Positions 18,447-27,303 of a DNA stretch of 64,000 nucleotides are shown piece by piece. Position numbers and translations under genes: made by a program. Source of the stretch: an uncultured Bacteroidota bacterium (GTDB lineage: Bacteria > Bacteroidota > Bacteroidia > Flavobacteriales > Flavobacteriaceae); contig CACEGG010000001.1 in NCBI GenBank assembly GCA_902559035.1, positions 1-64,000 of the forward strand, read 5' to 3'. A model generated the notes under the pieces. That model searched no databases. It saw nothing but the letters and a program-made list of their open reading frames with translations, and had not been told where the DNA came from. Within the stretch, counting starts at the first letter, position 1. Every line of letters starts with the position of its first letter.

Positions 18447-19247
18447 TTATTTAAAAGGAATTTCTTCATCACTTTTAATCCCTAAAGAATCATATATATA
18501 ATCAAAAGTTGACAATAATTTTGGTTTTCCATTTACTATGGCAATATTATGCTCAAAATGAGCACTAGGTTTATTATCTCTAGTAAGAATAGTCCAACCG
18601 TCATTTAATTGATTAATGTTTGGTGTTCCCATATTTATCATGGGCTCAATTGCCACAACCATTCCTTCTTGAATTTTTTTTCCTGTTCCTCTTTTGCCAT
18701 AGTTAGGCATTTCTGGTTTTTCATGCATTTCTTTTCCAAGACCATGACCTACTAATTCTCTAACAACACCGTAACCTTTAGATTCATTGTAATTTTGAAT
18801 AGCATACCCAACGTCACCAACTCGATTTCCTACCTTAAACTGCTCTATGCCAACATACAGTGACTGTTTTGTAGTTTCTAACAACTGTAAAATTTCTTTA
18901 TCCACCTCTCCAACGGTAAACGTGAAAGCATGATCCCCATAATAACCATTTTTTAATACCCCACAATCAATAGAAAGTATATCACCCTCTCTGATGATTT
19001 CTTTATTTGGAATTCCGTGAACAACTTGACTGTTAGGGCTTATGCAAAGTGTATTAGGAAAATCATATAGACCTAGGAAACCAGGAACACCTTTATGATC
19101 TCTGATAAAAGATTCAGCTAAGTCGTCTAAGTAAAGTGTATTGATCCCTGGTTTTATTTCACTAGCAAGCATGCCTAGCGTTTTTGAAACTAATTGCGCA
19201 CTTTCACGGATTAGCTCTATTTCTTCTGATGTTTTAATCAAACTCAT
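18447..19247 (-). CDS. map: Type I methionine aminopeptidase
   Basis: A 266-residue cytosolic enzyme that removes the N-terminal methionine from nascent proteins. The dinuclear metal ligands can be followed: Asp in LSIDCG, Asp in YYGDHAFTF, His in LVGHGLGKEMHE, Glu in AIEPMIN and Glu in SAHFEHNIAI. I start the protein at the ATG at 19245-19247 (MSLIKTSEEIE), which is where conserved map sequence begins. The longer frame reading into the upstream gene has no support. The upstream lipoprotein gene stops 1 bp before, so translation is probably coupled. Confidence 0.94.
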   Translation of the reverse strand: MSLIKTSEEIELIRESAQLVSKTLGMLASEIKPGINTLYLDDLAESFIRDHKGVPGFLGLYDFPNTLCISPNSQVVHGIPNKEIIREGDILSIDCGVLKNGYYGDHAFTFTVGEVDKEILQLLETTKQSLYVGIEQFKVGNRVGDVGYAIQNYNESKGYGVVRELVGHGLGKEMHEKPEMPNYGKRGTGKKIQEGMVVAIEPMINMGTPNINQLNDGWTILTRDNKPSAHFEHNIAIVNGKPKLLSTFDYIYDSLGIKSDEEIPFK

Positions 19248-19248
19248 G

Positions 19249-19782
19249 TTAAAAATCGTATGGATTTTGGTAATCATTTGTAGTTAAGATTTCCAAAATA
19301 TCTTTTTCAATTGTCTCAATTGGAAATTCAACTATTCTATTAATTTCTTCACCATTTTTTTTAAAAATAAATGTGGGAATATTTATTATATTTTGATTTA
19401 ATTCCAAACTATCAGGTGTAGTTTTTTCTAAAGTCATCCCAATTAATTCAATTTTTTTATTATCTAATTGAAGTTTGTCCATCAATTTATAAAAAACAGG
19501 GATTTCTTTTCTACTATCAGTGCACCATGTACCCATAAAAATCTTGATATCAATATCTTCAAAAAGTGGCTTTAATTTTTCTACTGTTTCCTTATCAAGA
19601 GTATAATCACTATAGTTTTTTTTAAACCAATCAGCATGCGGGTTTTTATTTAGTTCTTTTCTATCAAAAACCCCTATAATATCAATATATTCCTCGCTTT
19701 CAGGATTTGGAGAGTTTTTATTTTTTGAATTATTACAACTAAGAGTTGCTAAAACAATTAGTAAGGCTATTAATTTTTTCAT
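19249..19782 (-). CDS. Thioredoxin-fold lipoprotein with a monothiol active site
   Basis: A 177-residue lipoprotein (T-L-S-C at residues 13-16) with a thioredoxin-like domain. The active-site region reads IFMGTWCTDSRKEIPVF, so the usual CxxC is CxxS with Cys 87 and Ser 90. A cis-proline segment INIPTFIF follows near 145. Similar WCxDS proteins are, as I remember, widespread in Flavobacteriia, so this is probably a family trait rather than decay. A lone cysteine argues for a monothiol or peroxiredoxin-like role rather than dithiol exchange. It is packed between gpmI (sharing 1 bp) and map. Confidence 0.85.
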   Translation of the reverse strand: MKKLIALLIVLATLSCNNSKNKNSPNPESEEYIDIIGVFDRKELNKNPHADWFKKNYSDYTLDKETVEKLKPLFEDIDIKIFMGTWCTDSRKEIPVFYKLMDKLQLDNKKIELIGMTLEKTTPDSLELNQNIINIPTFIFKKNGEEINRIVEFPIETIEKDILEILTTNDYQNPYDF

Positions 19783-21305
19783 TAATGAACAATTAAAGAT
19801 TTACATGTCATTTCTTCAGGTTTTTTAATATTCATAATATCTAAAATTGATGGAGCAATATCCCCTAAAATACCATCTTTTATTTTCCTTATTTCTTCAT
19901 CTATTAAAATTAAGGGAACTAAATTGGTTGTATGAGCAGTATTTGGAGAACCATCTTTATTTATCATTATGTCAGAATTTCCATGATCAGCTATTACTAA
20001 AACAGTATACTTATTTTCTTTTGCTTTTTCTATAATTTTAGAACTACATTTATCAACTGTCTCACAAGCTTTAATAGCTGCAGACATATCTCCAGTATGA
20101 CCAACCATATCAGGATTAGCAAAATTTAAACATATAAAATCAGCTTCTCTTTTTTCAATCTCAGGAATTATAGATTTAGTTATCTCGTAAGCACTCATTT
20201 CAGGTTTTAAATCATACGTAGCAACCTTTGGAGATTGACACAAAATTCTAGTCTCATTTTTATAGGGTTCTTCTCTTCCTCCGTTAAAAAAAAACGTTAC
20301 GTGAGGGTATTTTTCAGTCTCGGCGATACGTATTTGTTTTTTATTATTTTTAGAAAGAACTTCTCCAAGTGTATCATCTAAATTAGCTTTATCGTAAATT
20401 ACTTTAATATTCTCGAACGAATCATCGTAATTTGTCATTGTTACAAAGTTAAGATCTAGCTTTTTCATTTCGTTTTTACTGTTTTGAGTCATAACTTGAG
20501 TAAGTTGTCTTCCCCTGTCTGTTCTGAAATTAAAAAATATCACATAGTCCCCGTTTTCAATTAGTCCATCAGACTCATTGCTTTTATTAACAGCTAATAA
20601 TGGTTCAAGGAATTCATCGGTTATATTATTGCTGTAAGAATCTTTTATTGAATTTTTGATATTAGATGTTTTTGTTCCAATCCCGTTAACTAAAAGATCG
20701 TAACATTTTTTTGTTCTCTCCCATCTTTTATCCCTATCCATTGCATAATATCTTCCTATTATACTTGCTAATTTTGCACTACTACGTTTGATTTTTTTTT
20801 CTAGCCGTTCAATAAATCCCAATCCTGATTTAGGATCTACATCTCTACCGTCTGTAAAGGCATGAATAAATACATTGTTAACATTCATTTCTTCGGTTAG
20901 ATCTAAAATTGCTTCTAAGTGACTTATATGAGAATGCACGCCTCCATCAGAGACTAGTCCAATTAAATGAAGTTTTTTATTATTTTTTTGAATGCTTTTT
21001 AGTGGATTGATTAAGTTTTGTAAAGAATTGAAATTACCATTTTGTATATCTAAATTAATTTTCGCAAAGTCTTGATAAACAATTCTTCCCGCCCCTAGAT
21101 TCATATGTCCAACTTCACTGTTCCCCATTTGACCCTCTGGAAGGCCAACCCCAGAACCATAGGTTACTAATTTAGAATTAGGGTAATCATGATACAAAGA
21201 GTCTATGTAGGGAGTATTTGCCTTATCAATTGCTGAAACATTTGGGTTAGTTCCTAAACCCCAACCATCTAAAATCATTAGTAAAACCTTCTTATTTTCA
21301 GTCAA
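19782..21305 (-). CDS. gpmI: 2,3-bisphosphoglycerate-independent phosphoglycerate mutase
   Basis: A 507-residue Mn2+-dependent enzyme that interconverts 3- and 2-phosphoglycerate in glycolysis/gluconeogenesis. It shows the alkaline-phosphatase-superfamily metal motifs LMILDGWGLG (residue 9 on), the phosphorylated serine in GNSEVGHMNLGAGR (about 63), FFNFRTDRGRQLTQ, FANPDMVGHTGD and IADHGNSD near the C terminus. Length is typical. The stop overlaps the start of the thioredoxin-like gene by one base (TAATG arrangement). Confidence 0.95.
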   Translation of the reverse strand: MTENKKVLLMILDGWGLGTNPNVSAIDKANTPYIDSLYHDYPNSKLVTYGSGVGLPEGQMGNSEVGHMNLGAGRIVYQDFAKINLDIQNGNFNSLQNLINPLKSIQKNNKKLHLIGLVSDGGVHSHISHLEAILDLTEEMNVNNVFIHAFTDGRDVDPKSGLGFIERLEKKIKRSSAKLASIIGRYYAMDRDKRWERTKKCYDLLVNGIGTKTSNIKNSIKDSYSNNITDEFLEPLLAVNKSNESDGLIENGDYVIFFNFRTDRGRQLTQVMTQNSKNEMKKLDLNFVTMTNYDDSFENIKVIYDKANLDDTLGEVLSKNNKKQIRIAETEKYPHVTFFFNGGREEPYKNETRILCQSPKVATYDLKPEMSAYEITKSIIPEIEKREADFICLNFANPDMVGHTGDMSAAIKACETVDKCSSKIIEKAKENKYTVLVIADHGNSDIMINKDGSPNTAHTTNLVPLILIDEEIRKIKDGILGDIAPSILDIMNIKKPEEMTCKSLIVH

Positions 21306-21357
21306 TTTTTTGTTCTTAAAGTTTAAGAAGCAAATATAATTATAATCTTATGATCAA

Positions 21358-22075
21358 TTATTTTAAATCTGGATTTATATCCATTATATTTTCTGAGATA
21401 TATTTATTTATGAATGATTCTGTGAAATAATGGTGGCCTTTTAACTCAGGGTTATTAATTATTTTTTTTAAATCAGCATCAATTAAAGCATTGTAATATT
21501 TTAGAGAGCTGGGTTTATAACTATAGTGCCATGGCTCATATTCAAATCCTTTTCTGTTGGAATCATTATTGTAAGTTAGATAAAAACCAAATCTTTCGGA
21601 GTTTTTATCTAACCAATTTTTTAATTTGTGATATATACCATTTTTTTTCAAATTTTTCAGATTTTAAAACATCTTTTTCATCTGGATAATCAGCGTCAAC
21701 TATATCAATTTCTGTTCCCCAATGATGTCTAGATGTTCCTGGAATTGTTGAAAAGCGAATAATTTCTAAAATTGCCTTTTCAGGTTCAAAAGAAAATTCA
21801 TTGGTAAACCTTTCGTACTTTTTATTCCATATAGTTTTTTGTCTATCATATCCTCTAAAGGCTGATACTATTTTTAAGTTTATACCATCATTTTTCGCAG
21901 CCCTTTCCATTTTTTTGAAAGCCCTGTAGGTTTGGGTTTCAAGTTTAATAGTATCACCCACTAAATTGTTGTTATTTATTCCAGTTAATTGATTTAAATC
22001 CATTGTAATTTGAGAATAATTTTTATTACAAATTAAAAAAAATAGAAATATTATTAGTGCAACTTTATTTTTCAT
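21358..22075 (-). pseudogene. VanY-like D-alanyl-D-alanine carboxypeptidase, frameshifted at an A8 tract
   Basis: Two overlapping frames together make one M15B peptidase. The upstream piece (21605-22075, 156 residues) has a signal peptide, a typical SAFRGYDRQKTIW segment and the zinc motif SRHHWGTEIDIV (about 115-126). The downstream piece, encoded within 21358-21651, supplies LDKNSERFGFYLTY and the second zinc/catalytic motif EPWHYSY. The frames meet at eight A residues on the coding strand (T run 21641-21648). Removing one A joins them as ...KFEKNGIYHKLKNW. It may be a true mutation, a sequencing or assembly error, or a site of RNA polymerase slippage. Without correction the protein lacks the ExxWH motif and would be inactive. 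The start overlaps the GNAT gene stop by 4 bp. Confidence 0.85.
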
Positions 22076-22515
22076 TTTATTTTTTTGAACAAAAAATAGT
22101 GTTTGCCAATCTGTTCAATATTAAAACTCCTGAAATTATTTATGTATCCATTTCTTAAATAGAAGTCAAGAGCAATTTTTCTAGCATTCATCCATATATA
22201 TTGGTAGTTATTATCGATAGCAAATAATTCAGCCATGTTTAGTAAAGATAACCCTACATTTTGTTTTTGAAAGGCTTCATAAACACACATTCCTCTCAAT
22301 TGTATCACATTGTTTGAAACTAAATTCTCTGTATTATTAACTATCATTGAAACACCTCCCACAATTTTCTTGTTTTTTAAAACTCCAAAATGAGCGGAAC
22401 TAGCTAAATTATCACCTTTGAATTTACAATATTCGAATCCTTTATTTTTTCTTAATACATCATTTCTAACAGGGAAGAGTTCCTCACTTTCAACTTTTTT
22501 TACAATCCATTTCAT
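22072..22515 (-). CDS. GNAT-family N-acetyltransferase
   Basis: A 147-residue protein with the GNAT fold: IVGGVSMIV as strand 4, VIQLRGMCVYEAFQKQNVGLSLLNMAELFA as the acetyl-CoA loop and helix (a divergent Q/RxxGxG/A: QKQNVG), and YIWMNARKIALDFYLRNGYI as the C-terminal strand and hook. The acceptor substrate is unknown. Its stop and the VanY start overlap (ATGA, 22072-22075), so the pair is cotranscribed. Confidence 0.83.
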   Translation of the reverse strand: MKWIVKKVESEELFPVRNDVLRKNKGFEYCKFKGDNLASSAHFGVLKNKKIVGGVSMIVNNTENLVSNNVIQLRGMCVYEAFQKQNVGLSLLNMAELFAIDNNYQYIWMNARKIALDFYLRNGYINNFRSFNIEQIGKHYFLFKKIK

Positions 22516-22570
22516 ATTAAACTAAAATTAGTAATATATTTAATTGATTTTAATAATTTTTAAAAATTAA

Positions 22571-22643
22571 GCGGGAGTAGCTCAGTTGGTAGAGCGTCAG
22601 CCTTCCAAGCTGAATGTCGCCGGTTCGAACCCGGTCTCCCGCT
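22571..22643 (+). tRNA. tRNA-Gly (anticodon TCC)
   Basis: The cloverleaf is complete: acceptor GCGGGAG/CTCCCGC, D-arm GCTC/GAGC, anticodon stem TCAGC/GCTGA with loop CTTCCAA (anticodon TCC at 22604-22606), variable ATGTC, and T-arm GCCGG-TTCGAAC-CCGGT. The discriminator T is at 22643 and CCA is not encoded. A protein gene begins 12 bp downstream. Confidence 0.97.
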
Positions 22644-22655
22644 CTAAATTAAATT

Positions 22656-23399
22656 ATGAGACTAATTTTTGTTTTACTTTTTATTTCAAATTTTATTTAT
22701 ACCCAGGAGGATTCAAGAACATGGATAAGAGGAAAAGTTTTATATAAAAACAGTAATGTAATCTCTGCGAATGTTGTAAACAATACATCAAGGGAAGCAA
22801 CTATAACTGATAATGATGGTGAATTTGAAATGAGGGTAAGATTAAATGATCGTCTTGTTTTCTCCTCAGTTCAGTATGAAATTAGATCTGTTGTCATTGA
22901 TAAAGATATACTACAAAAGAGTAGGTTGGTTATAGATGTTAATGAAAAAGTTACAGTTTTGGATGAAGTAGTAGTTGGTCCTGAAAACACTGAAAAATTT
23001 TTAGATCTCAAAGAGGAAGAGTTTAAAAGAATAGATTACATGGCTGATAAATCCACTAGACTTAAAGATGAGATTCTTAAAGCAGGAACTTTTAACAATG
23101 GTTTAAATTTTATCAATTTATATAAGGCTATTGCAAAATCAAATAATAAAGATGAATTAAGTGATAAGAGTATTAGCAATTTAAATTATAAACCAAGTGA
23201 TTTAATAAGGGAAGTTTATGACGATTCATTTTTCTTAACATCACTTGGAATAAATAAAGAAGATATTTCTGAATTTTTATTGTATTGTGACGATAAATTT
23301 CCTTCAAAAGTATTATTCAAAAAAAGTAACGAGTTTCAGTTATTAGATTTCTTAATTAAACAAAGTGATAAATTTAAAAAGATACTTGAGAGAAATTAG
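22656..23399 (+). CDS. Secreted CarboxypepD_reg-like domain protein (first of two paralogues)
   Basis: A 247-residue protein with a signal peptide (cleavage near residue 16, FIYTQ), then a carboxypeptidase-regulatory-like beta sandwich: IRGKVLYKNSNVISANVVN, ATITDNDGEFEMRVRLNDRLVFSSVQYEIRSVVI (residues about 25-90). The rest is a helical, charged domain without a name I recognise. The N-terminal domain is the one found at the front of SusC proteins and in cell-surface regulators. It forms a row with the next paralogue, a DUF6702-like protein and an M1 peptidase, an arrangement I associate with Flavobacteriia. It begins only 12 bp after tRNA-Gly. Confidence 0.8.
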   Translation: MRLIFVLLFISNFIYTQEDSRTWIRGKVLYKNSNVISANVVNNTSREATITDNDGEFEMRVRLNDRLVFSSVQYEIRSVVIDKDILQKSRLVIDVNEKVTVLDEVVVGPENTEKFLDLKEEEFKRIDYMADKSTRLKDEILKAGTFNNGLNFINLYKAIAKSNNKDELSDKSISNLNYKPSDLIREVYDDSFFLTSLGINKEDISEFLLYCDDKFPSKVLFKKSNEFQLLDFLIKQSDKFKKILERN

Positions 23400-24168
23400 T
23401 TTTATTTTTTGTTTCCTTTTAGGAATTACAAGTGTTTTTTCACAAACTAATCAAAATTTTAAAACTCTTAAGGGCGAAATTGTTAATGATTCCATAAACA
23501 CTAGTGGAATACACCTAATAAATAAAACTAGCGGATCAAAAACAATTACTAATATTGAAGGTGAATTTGAAATTGGTGTAAAAAAATCAGACACTCTAAT
23601 AATTTCGTCTGTTCAAATAATTCCACGAGTTTTGATTATAGATGAAAATATTTATGGTCAAAAATATATCAAAGTTTACGTTGAAGAATTTATTAATGAA
23701 TTAACCAATGTAGATGTAAAGTCACACAATCTCTCAGGAAATATTATGAATGACATGCAGAATTCAAACGTTAAGATTCCTATAAATTTTGATGATGTTG
23801 GTATTCCTGGATTTAAGGGGGAAAGACAAGAAAAAATAGTTTCACAAAAGAGTTTGATTTTAAGCACACTTTTTCTACCAATTTCAGGAGGATTAGATAT
23901 AGAAGCCTTATACAAGCATTTGTCAGGATACTATAAAAGTTTAAAAAATACCAGGGCTTGGTCTAAACAAAACTTAGTAGCTGTCAATATAATTGAATTT
24001 TATGGCGTTAATTTTTTTACAAATTCATATAGTTTAAAAGAAGAAGAAGTTTATGAATTTGTGTTGGGAGGAATTGAAAATAGTTCAATACAAAATGACT
24101 TTAAATCTTCAGATCATGGATTAGTAATTGAAGCTTTTGATAAATTTTATAAATCAATAAATGAATAG
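23386..24168 (+). CDS. Secreted CarboxypepD_reg-like domain protein (second paralogue)
   Basis: About 260 residues, with the same architecture as the preceding gene: signal peptide (ISFIFCFLLGITSVFSQ), a beta-sandwich with LKGEIVNDSINTSGIHLIN and TITNIEGEFEIGVKKSDTLIISSVQ, then a helical C-terminal part. I prefer the TTG at 23386, which places the signal peptide directly at the N terminus. A GTG at 23365 would add seven residues. Either start lies inside the end of the upstream gene, so the two are translationally linked. The pair probably arose by tandem duplication, although the C-terminal halves have diverged. Confidence 0.8.
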   Translation: MREISFIFCFLLGITSVFSQTNQNFKTLKGEIVNDSINTSGIHLINKTSGSKTITNIEGEFEIGVKKSDTLIISSVQIIPRVLIIDENIYGQKYIKVYVEEFINELTNVDVKSHNLSGNIMNDMQNSNVKIPINFDDVGIPGFKGERQEKIVSQKSLILSTLFLPISGGLDIEALYKHLSGYYKSLKNTRAWSKQNLVAVNIIEFYGVNFFTNSYSLKEEEVYEFVLGGIENSSIQNDFKSSDHGLVIEAFDKFYKSINE

Positions 24169-24649
24169 ATTACTTATTATATTTTGTTTTTTAATATTCT
24201 CAAGTTTGACTGAACATAAATATTATGTAAGTACTTCACTTTTTAATTTTACAGAAAATAATTCGTTACAAGTAACTTTGAGAATTTTTAAAGATGATTT
24301 ATCTAACGCAATTTCTAAAAACTATTTATCTGAAAGTTCGGATGATTTAGATTTAATTGATAAATTTTACTTTAATAAATTAGAGGACTATTTTAATTTA
24401 AATCTCAATGTTTTGATAGAAAACAAAAAGATTAAATTAAATCTCCTAGGTCTTGAGAGTAAAAATGATATGTATGTATGTTTTTTAGAAATCGAAAATT
24501 TAGAATTATTCACTACGTTGAGTTTAGAAAATAAAATATTGTTTGAAATATTTAAAGATCAACAGAATATAATTCACGTCAAAAAAAACAGTAAAAAGAG
24601 GAGTTTTATTTCTAGAATTAATAATTCAGTTCTATCAGTTAATATATAA
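24161..24649 (+). CDS. DUF6702-like exported protein
   Basis: A 162-residue protein with a short N-terminal hydrophobic signal (LLIIFCFLIFSSL) followed by HKYYVSTSLFNFTENNSLQVTLRIFKDDLSNAI, the opening I associate with the DUF6702 family. That family typically sits directly before an M1 metallopeptidase in Flavobacteriia, exactly as here. No enzymatic motif is visible. It overlaps the previous gene by 8 bp and precedes the peptidase ATG by 36 bp. Confidence 0.75.
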   Translation: MNRLLIIFCFLIFSSLTEHKYYVSTSLFNFTENNSLQVTLRIFKDDLSNAISKNYLSESSDDLDLIDKFYFNKLEDYFNLNLNVLIENKKIKLNLLGLESKNDMYVCFLEIENLELFTTLSLENKILFEIFKDQQNIIHVKKNSKKRSFISRINNSVLSVNI

Positions 24650-24685
24650 TCTTTTTTGTTAAATTTAGAGTTCAAAATTTTAATC

Positions 24686-26980
24686 ATGAACTTTAAAAAA
24701 ATATTAATATTTACACTAGGTTTTTTAATTTCTTTTTCTGGTTTTTCCCAAGAGGCAAAAGATAGAAATCAAGAAAATATAAACGTCAATAAATTTAGAC
24801 AACTCTACCAAGAATTCTCTACTCCAAATATGTATAGAACAGCTTCTGGTGCTCCAGGACCTGCTTATTATCAGCAACAAGCAGATTATAAGATGGATAT
24901 TGAATTGGATGATGAAAACAAAAAAATATATGGATCAGAAACAATAACATACACCAATAATTCCCCTGATAATTTAGAATATTTATGGGTTCAATTGGAT
25001 CAGAATGTTAGAAAAAAAGACTCTCCATCCTTACTAATTGATGGAAGTGGAGTTAGACCTGCTTATGCTCCTTCAGGTTTTACAAAAGAATTTTTGACCG
25101 ATCCATTTGACGGAGGTTTTAATATTGAATATGTAGTTGATGAAAATAACAAACCTCTCAAGTATATAGTAAACCAAACGATGATGAGGGTAGATTTACC
25201 TTCAGTTTTGAAAAGTGGCGAAAAATTTTCTTTTTCCATTAAGTGGTGGTATAATATTCAAGATCATGTTAATCAAGATGGAAGATCTGGATATGAAACA
25301 TTTGATAAAGACGGTAACAGAGTATACATCATTGCTCAGTTCTTCCCAAGAATGGCCGTTTATAATGAAGTTGAGGGTTGGCAAAATTACCAATTTTGGG
25401 GAGATGGTGAATTTGCTCTTCCATTTGGAAATTATGATGTTAAAATAACTGTTCCTTCAGATCACATTTTAGATGCTACAGGTGAGCTTCAAAACAGAAA
25501 AAATATATTTTCTAAGGAAATGTTAAAGCGTTTTAATAAAGCTAAAAAAACATACGATAAACCTGTAATGATCGTCACTCAGGCAGAAGCTGAGGAAGCT
25601 GAAAAAGGGTTTTCAAAAAAGAAAAAAACTTGGCATTTCCAGGCTGAAAATGTTAGAGATTTTGCTTTTGCAACATCTAGAAAATTTATTTGGGATATGA
25701 TGGCTGTAAAGATTGGAGATAAAGATGTAATGGCTGTTTCAATGTATCCAAAAGAGGGTAATCCTTTATGGGAAGATTATTCAACGGTGGTCGTTGCAGA
25801 AACACTAAAAACATACTCTGATTATACTTTTGATTATCCTTATCATAAAGCAATTTCAGTCCATGCTAAACAAATTGGAATGGAATATCCTATGATTTGT
25901 TTCAATTTTGGTAGACCAAATATTGATGGTTCCTATTCTGATGATGTTAAATTTGGGATGATAGGGGTTATAATTCACGAGATTGGACACAACTGGTTTC
26001 CTATGATTGTTAATAATGATGAAAGACAATGGGCTTGGATGGATGAAGGAATAAATACTTTTGTTCAATATATAACAGAACAAAAGCTTGCTAAAGATAT
26101 TCCAGAAATCGTATATCCGGGAAAGAATTTCCCCTCTGACAGAGGACCTGCAAGTATGATAACTCGATATATGAGCGTAGACCAAAACTTTTTAGCTCCT
26201 ATTATGGCAAATCCAGAAAATGTATACAGCCTAGGTCCAAATGCTTATGGTAAACCTGCTACTGCCCTAAATATTTTAAGAGAAACAGTTATGGGTAGAG
26301 AATTATTCGATCATGCTTTTAAGACCTATTCTAGACGTTGGATGTTTAAGCATCCAAGTCCTGAAGATTTTTTTAGAACCATGGAAGATGCTTCAGCTGT
26401 TGATTTAGATTGGTTTTGGAGGGGATGGTTTTACACTACTGATTATGTAGACATTGGAATTAAGGAAGTTAATCAATATTATGTTTCAAGTGAACCTGGT
26501 GAGGAAATGAAGAAAATTATGGAAGAAAGAGGTATCCCAAGAAATAGATTAAGACCATTAGTTTTTTTCGAGAATTTTGAAAATGATAGTGAAAGCAACA
26601 AAGATAATAGCCCATTGGAAAATTCTAAATTATTGAACAATTATATTAATGAAAACTTTACTGAAAGTGAAATTTCTAATTTAGAAGTTCCTAAGTACTT
26701 TTATGAAATTGCATTTGAAAAACCAGGAGGTTTGGTTATGCCTATTATAGTTGATATTGAATACGAGGATGAAACAACACAAAGAATTACTTATCCTGCT
26801 CAAGTTTGGAGAAAAAATGATAAAGAAGTTAAAAAATTAATTCCCTCCAATAAAAAAATTATAAATATTAATCTAGATCCAGATTTAGAAACTGCGGATA
26901 TTGATACATCAAACAATTCATGGCCTAAAAAGCAAGATGAATCAGAGTTTGATAAATTTAAATCTAAAGTAAAAGGTTAA
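24686..26980 (+). CDS. Secreted M1-family metallopeptidase
   Basis: A 764-residue zinc aminopeptidase-like enzyme with a signal peptide (FLISFSGFSQ). The gluzincin site is HEIGHNW (His about residue 431) followed 18 residues later by the third ligand in WAWMDEGIN, and the exopeptidase GxMEN motif is altered to GMEYPMICF. A C-terminal LKDELF-like accessory region follows. Such proteins probably trim peptides in the periplasm or at the surface. I start at ATG 24686, where the signal peptide begins; the frame extends 30 bp upstream without support. A clear intrinsic terminator follows. Confidence 0.92.
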   Translation: MNFKKILIFTLGFLISFSGFSQEAKDRNQENINVNKFRQLYQEFSTPNMYRTASGAPGPAYYQQQADYKMDIELDDENKKIYGSETITYTNNSPDNLEYLWVQLDQNVRKKDSPSLLIDGSGVRPAYAPSGFTKEFLTDPFDGGFNIEYVVDENNKPLKYIVNQTMMRVDLPSVLKSGEKFSFSIKWWYNIQDHVNQDGRSGYETFDKDGNRVYIIAQFFPRMAVYNEVEGWQNYQFWGDGEFALPFGNYDVKITVPSDHILDATGELQNRKNIFSKEMLKRFNKAKKTYDKPVMIVTQAEAEEAEKGFSKKKKTWHFQAENVRDFAFATSRKFIWDMMAVKIGDKDVMAVSMYPKEGNPLWEDYSTVVVAETLKTYSDYTFDYPYHKAISVHAKQIGMEYPMICFNFGRPNIDGSYSDDVKFGMIGVIIHEIGHNWFPMIVNNDERQWAWMDEGINTFVQYITEQKLAKDIPEIVYPGKNFPSDRGPASMITRYMSVDQNFLAPIMANPENVYSLGPNAYGKPATALNILRETVMGRELFDHAFKTYSRRWMFKHPSPEDFFRTMEDASAVDLDWFWRGWFYTTDYVDIGIKEVNQYYVSSEPGEEMKKIMEERGIPRNRLRPLVFFENFENDSESNKDNSPLENSKLLNNYINENFTESEISNLEVPKYFYEIAFEKPGGLVMPIIVDIEYEDETTQRITYPAQVWRKNDKEVKKLIPSNKKIININLDPDLETADIDTSNNSWPKKQDESEFDKFKSKVKG

Positions 26981-26986
26981 AAATTT

Positions 26987-27017
26987 AAAAAGGTCGATTT
27001 TTAATCGACCTTTTTTT
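26987..27017 (+). terminator. Rho-independent terminator after the M1 peptidase gene
   Basis: The 9-bp stem AGGTCGATT/AATCGACCT (26991-26999 with 27003-27011) has a TTT loop and is flanked by an A run before and a T run after. It sits 7 bp after the peptidase stop and is one of only three convincing terminators in the window. Confidence 0.9.
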
Positions 27018-27031
27018 ATATTTACATAGCA

Positions 27032-27301
27032 ATGAATACGATGATTTTATTTATTAGTGGTCCTGAAATATTGTTTATAGGTCTAATTGTTTTATTGGTG
27101 TTTGGAGCTGATAAAATTCCAGAAATCTCAAGAGGACTTGGAAGAGGTATTCGTCAAGTAAAAGATGCTACGGAAGATATAAAGTCTGAAATAAAAAAAA
27201 GTGCTGAAAAACAAGGTCTTGATACAAATTCTATAAAAAAAGAAATAGATGATGTAAAAGATCAAATGGATGAATTGACAGGTTCAATTAAAAGAAAATA
27301 A
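27032..27301 (+). CDS. tatA: Twin-arginine translocase subunit TatA/TatE
   Basis: An 89-residue protein with the TatA layout: one N-terminal membrane helix (ILFIGLIVLLVFGADKIPE, residues about 13-31) with the conserved F-G after the helix, an amphipathic helix (SRGLGRGIRQVKDATEDIKSEI), and a charged tail. It forms the protein-conducting element for folded Tat substrates. tatC is not in this window. The gene follows a terminator at once, so it must have its own promoter; TATATTTA at 27017-27024 is a weak candidate. A second ATG at 27041 is possible. Confidence 0.9.
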   Translation: MNTMILFISGPEILFIGLIVLLVFGADKIPEISRGLGRGIRQVKDATEDIKSEIKKSAEKQGLDTNSIKKEIDDVKDQMDELTGSIKRK

Positions 27302-27303
27302 TC

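Noticed and set aside
23365-23385. GTG start for the second CarboxypepD_reg-like protein
   Set aside because: Seven extra charged residues would precede the signal peptide; the TTG at 23386 gives a better N terminus, although GTG is not excluded.
25856-26185. 109-codon antisense frame inside the M1 peptidase gene
   Set aside because: It covers the conserved HEIGH region, so its lack of stops follows from codon constraint on the real gene.
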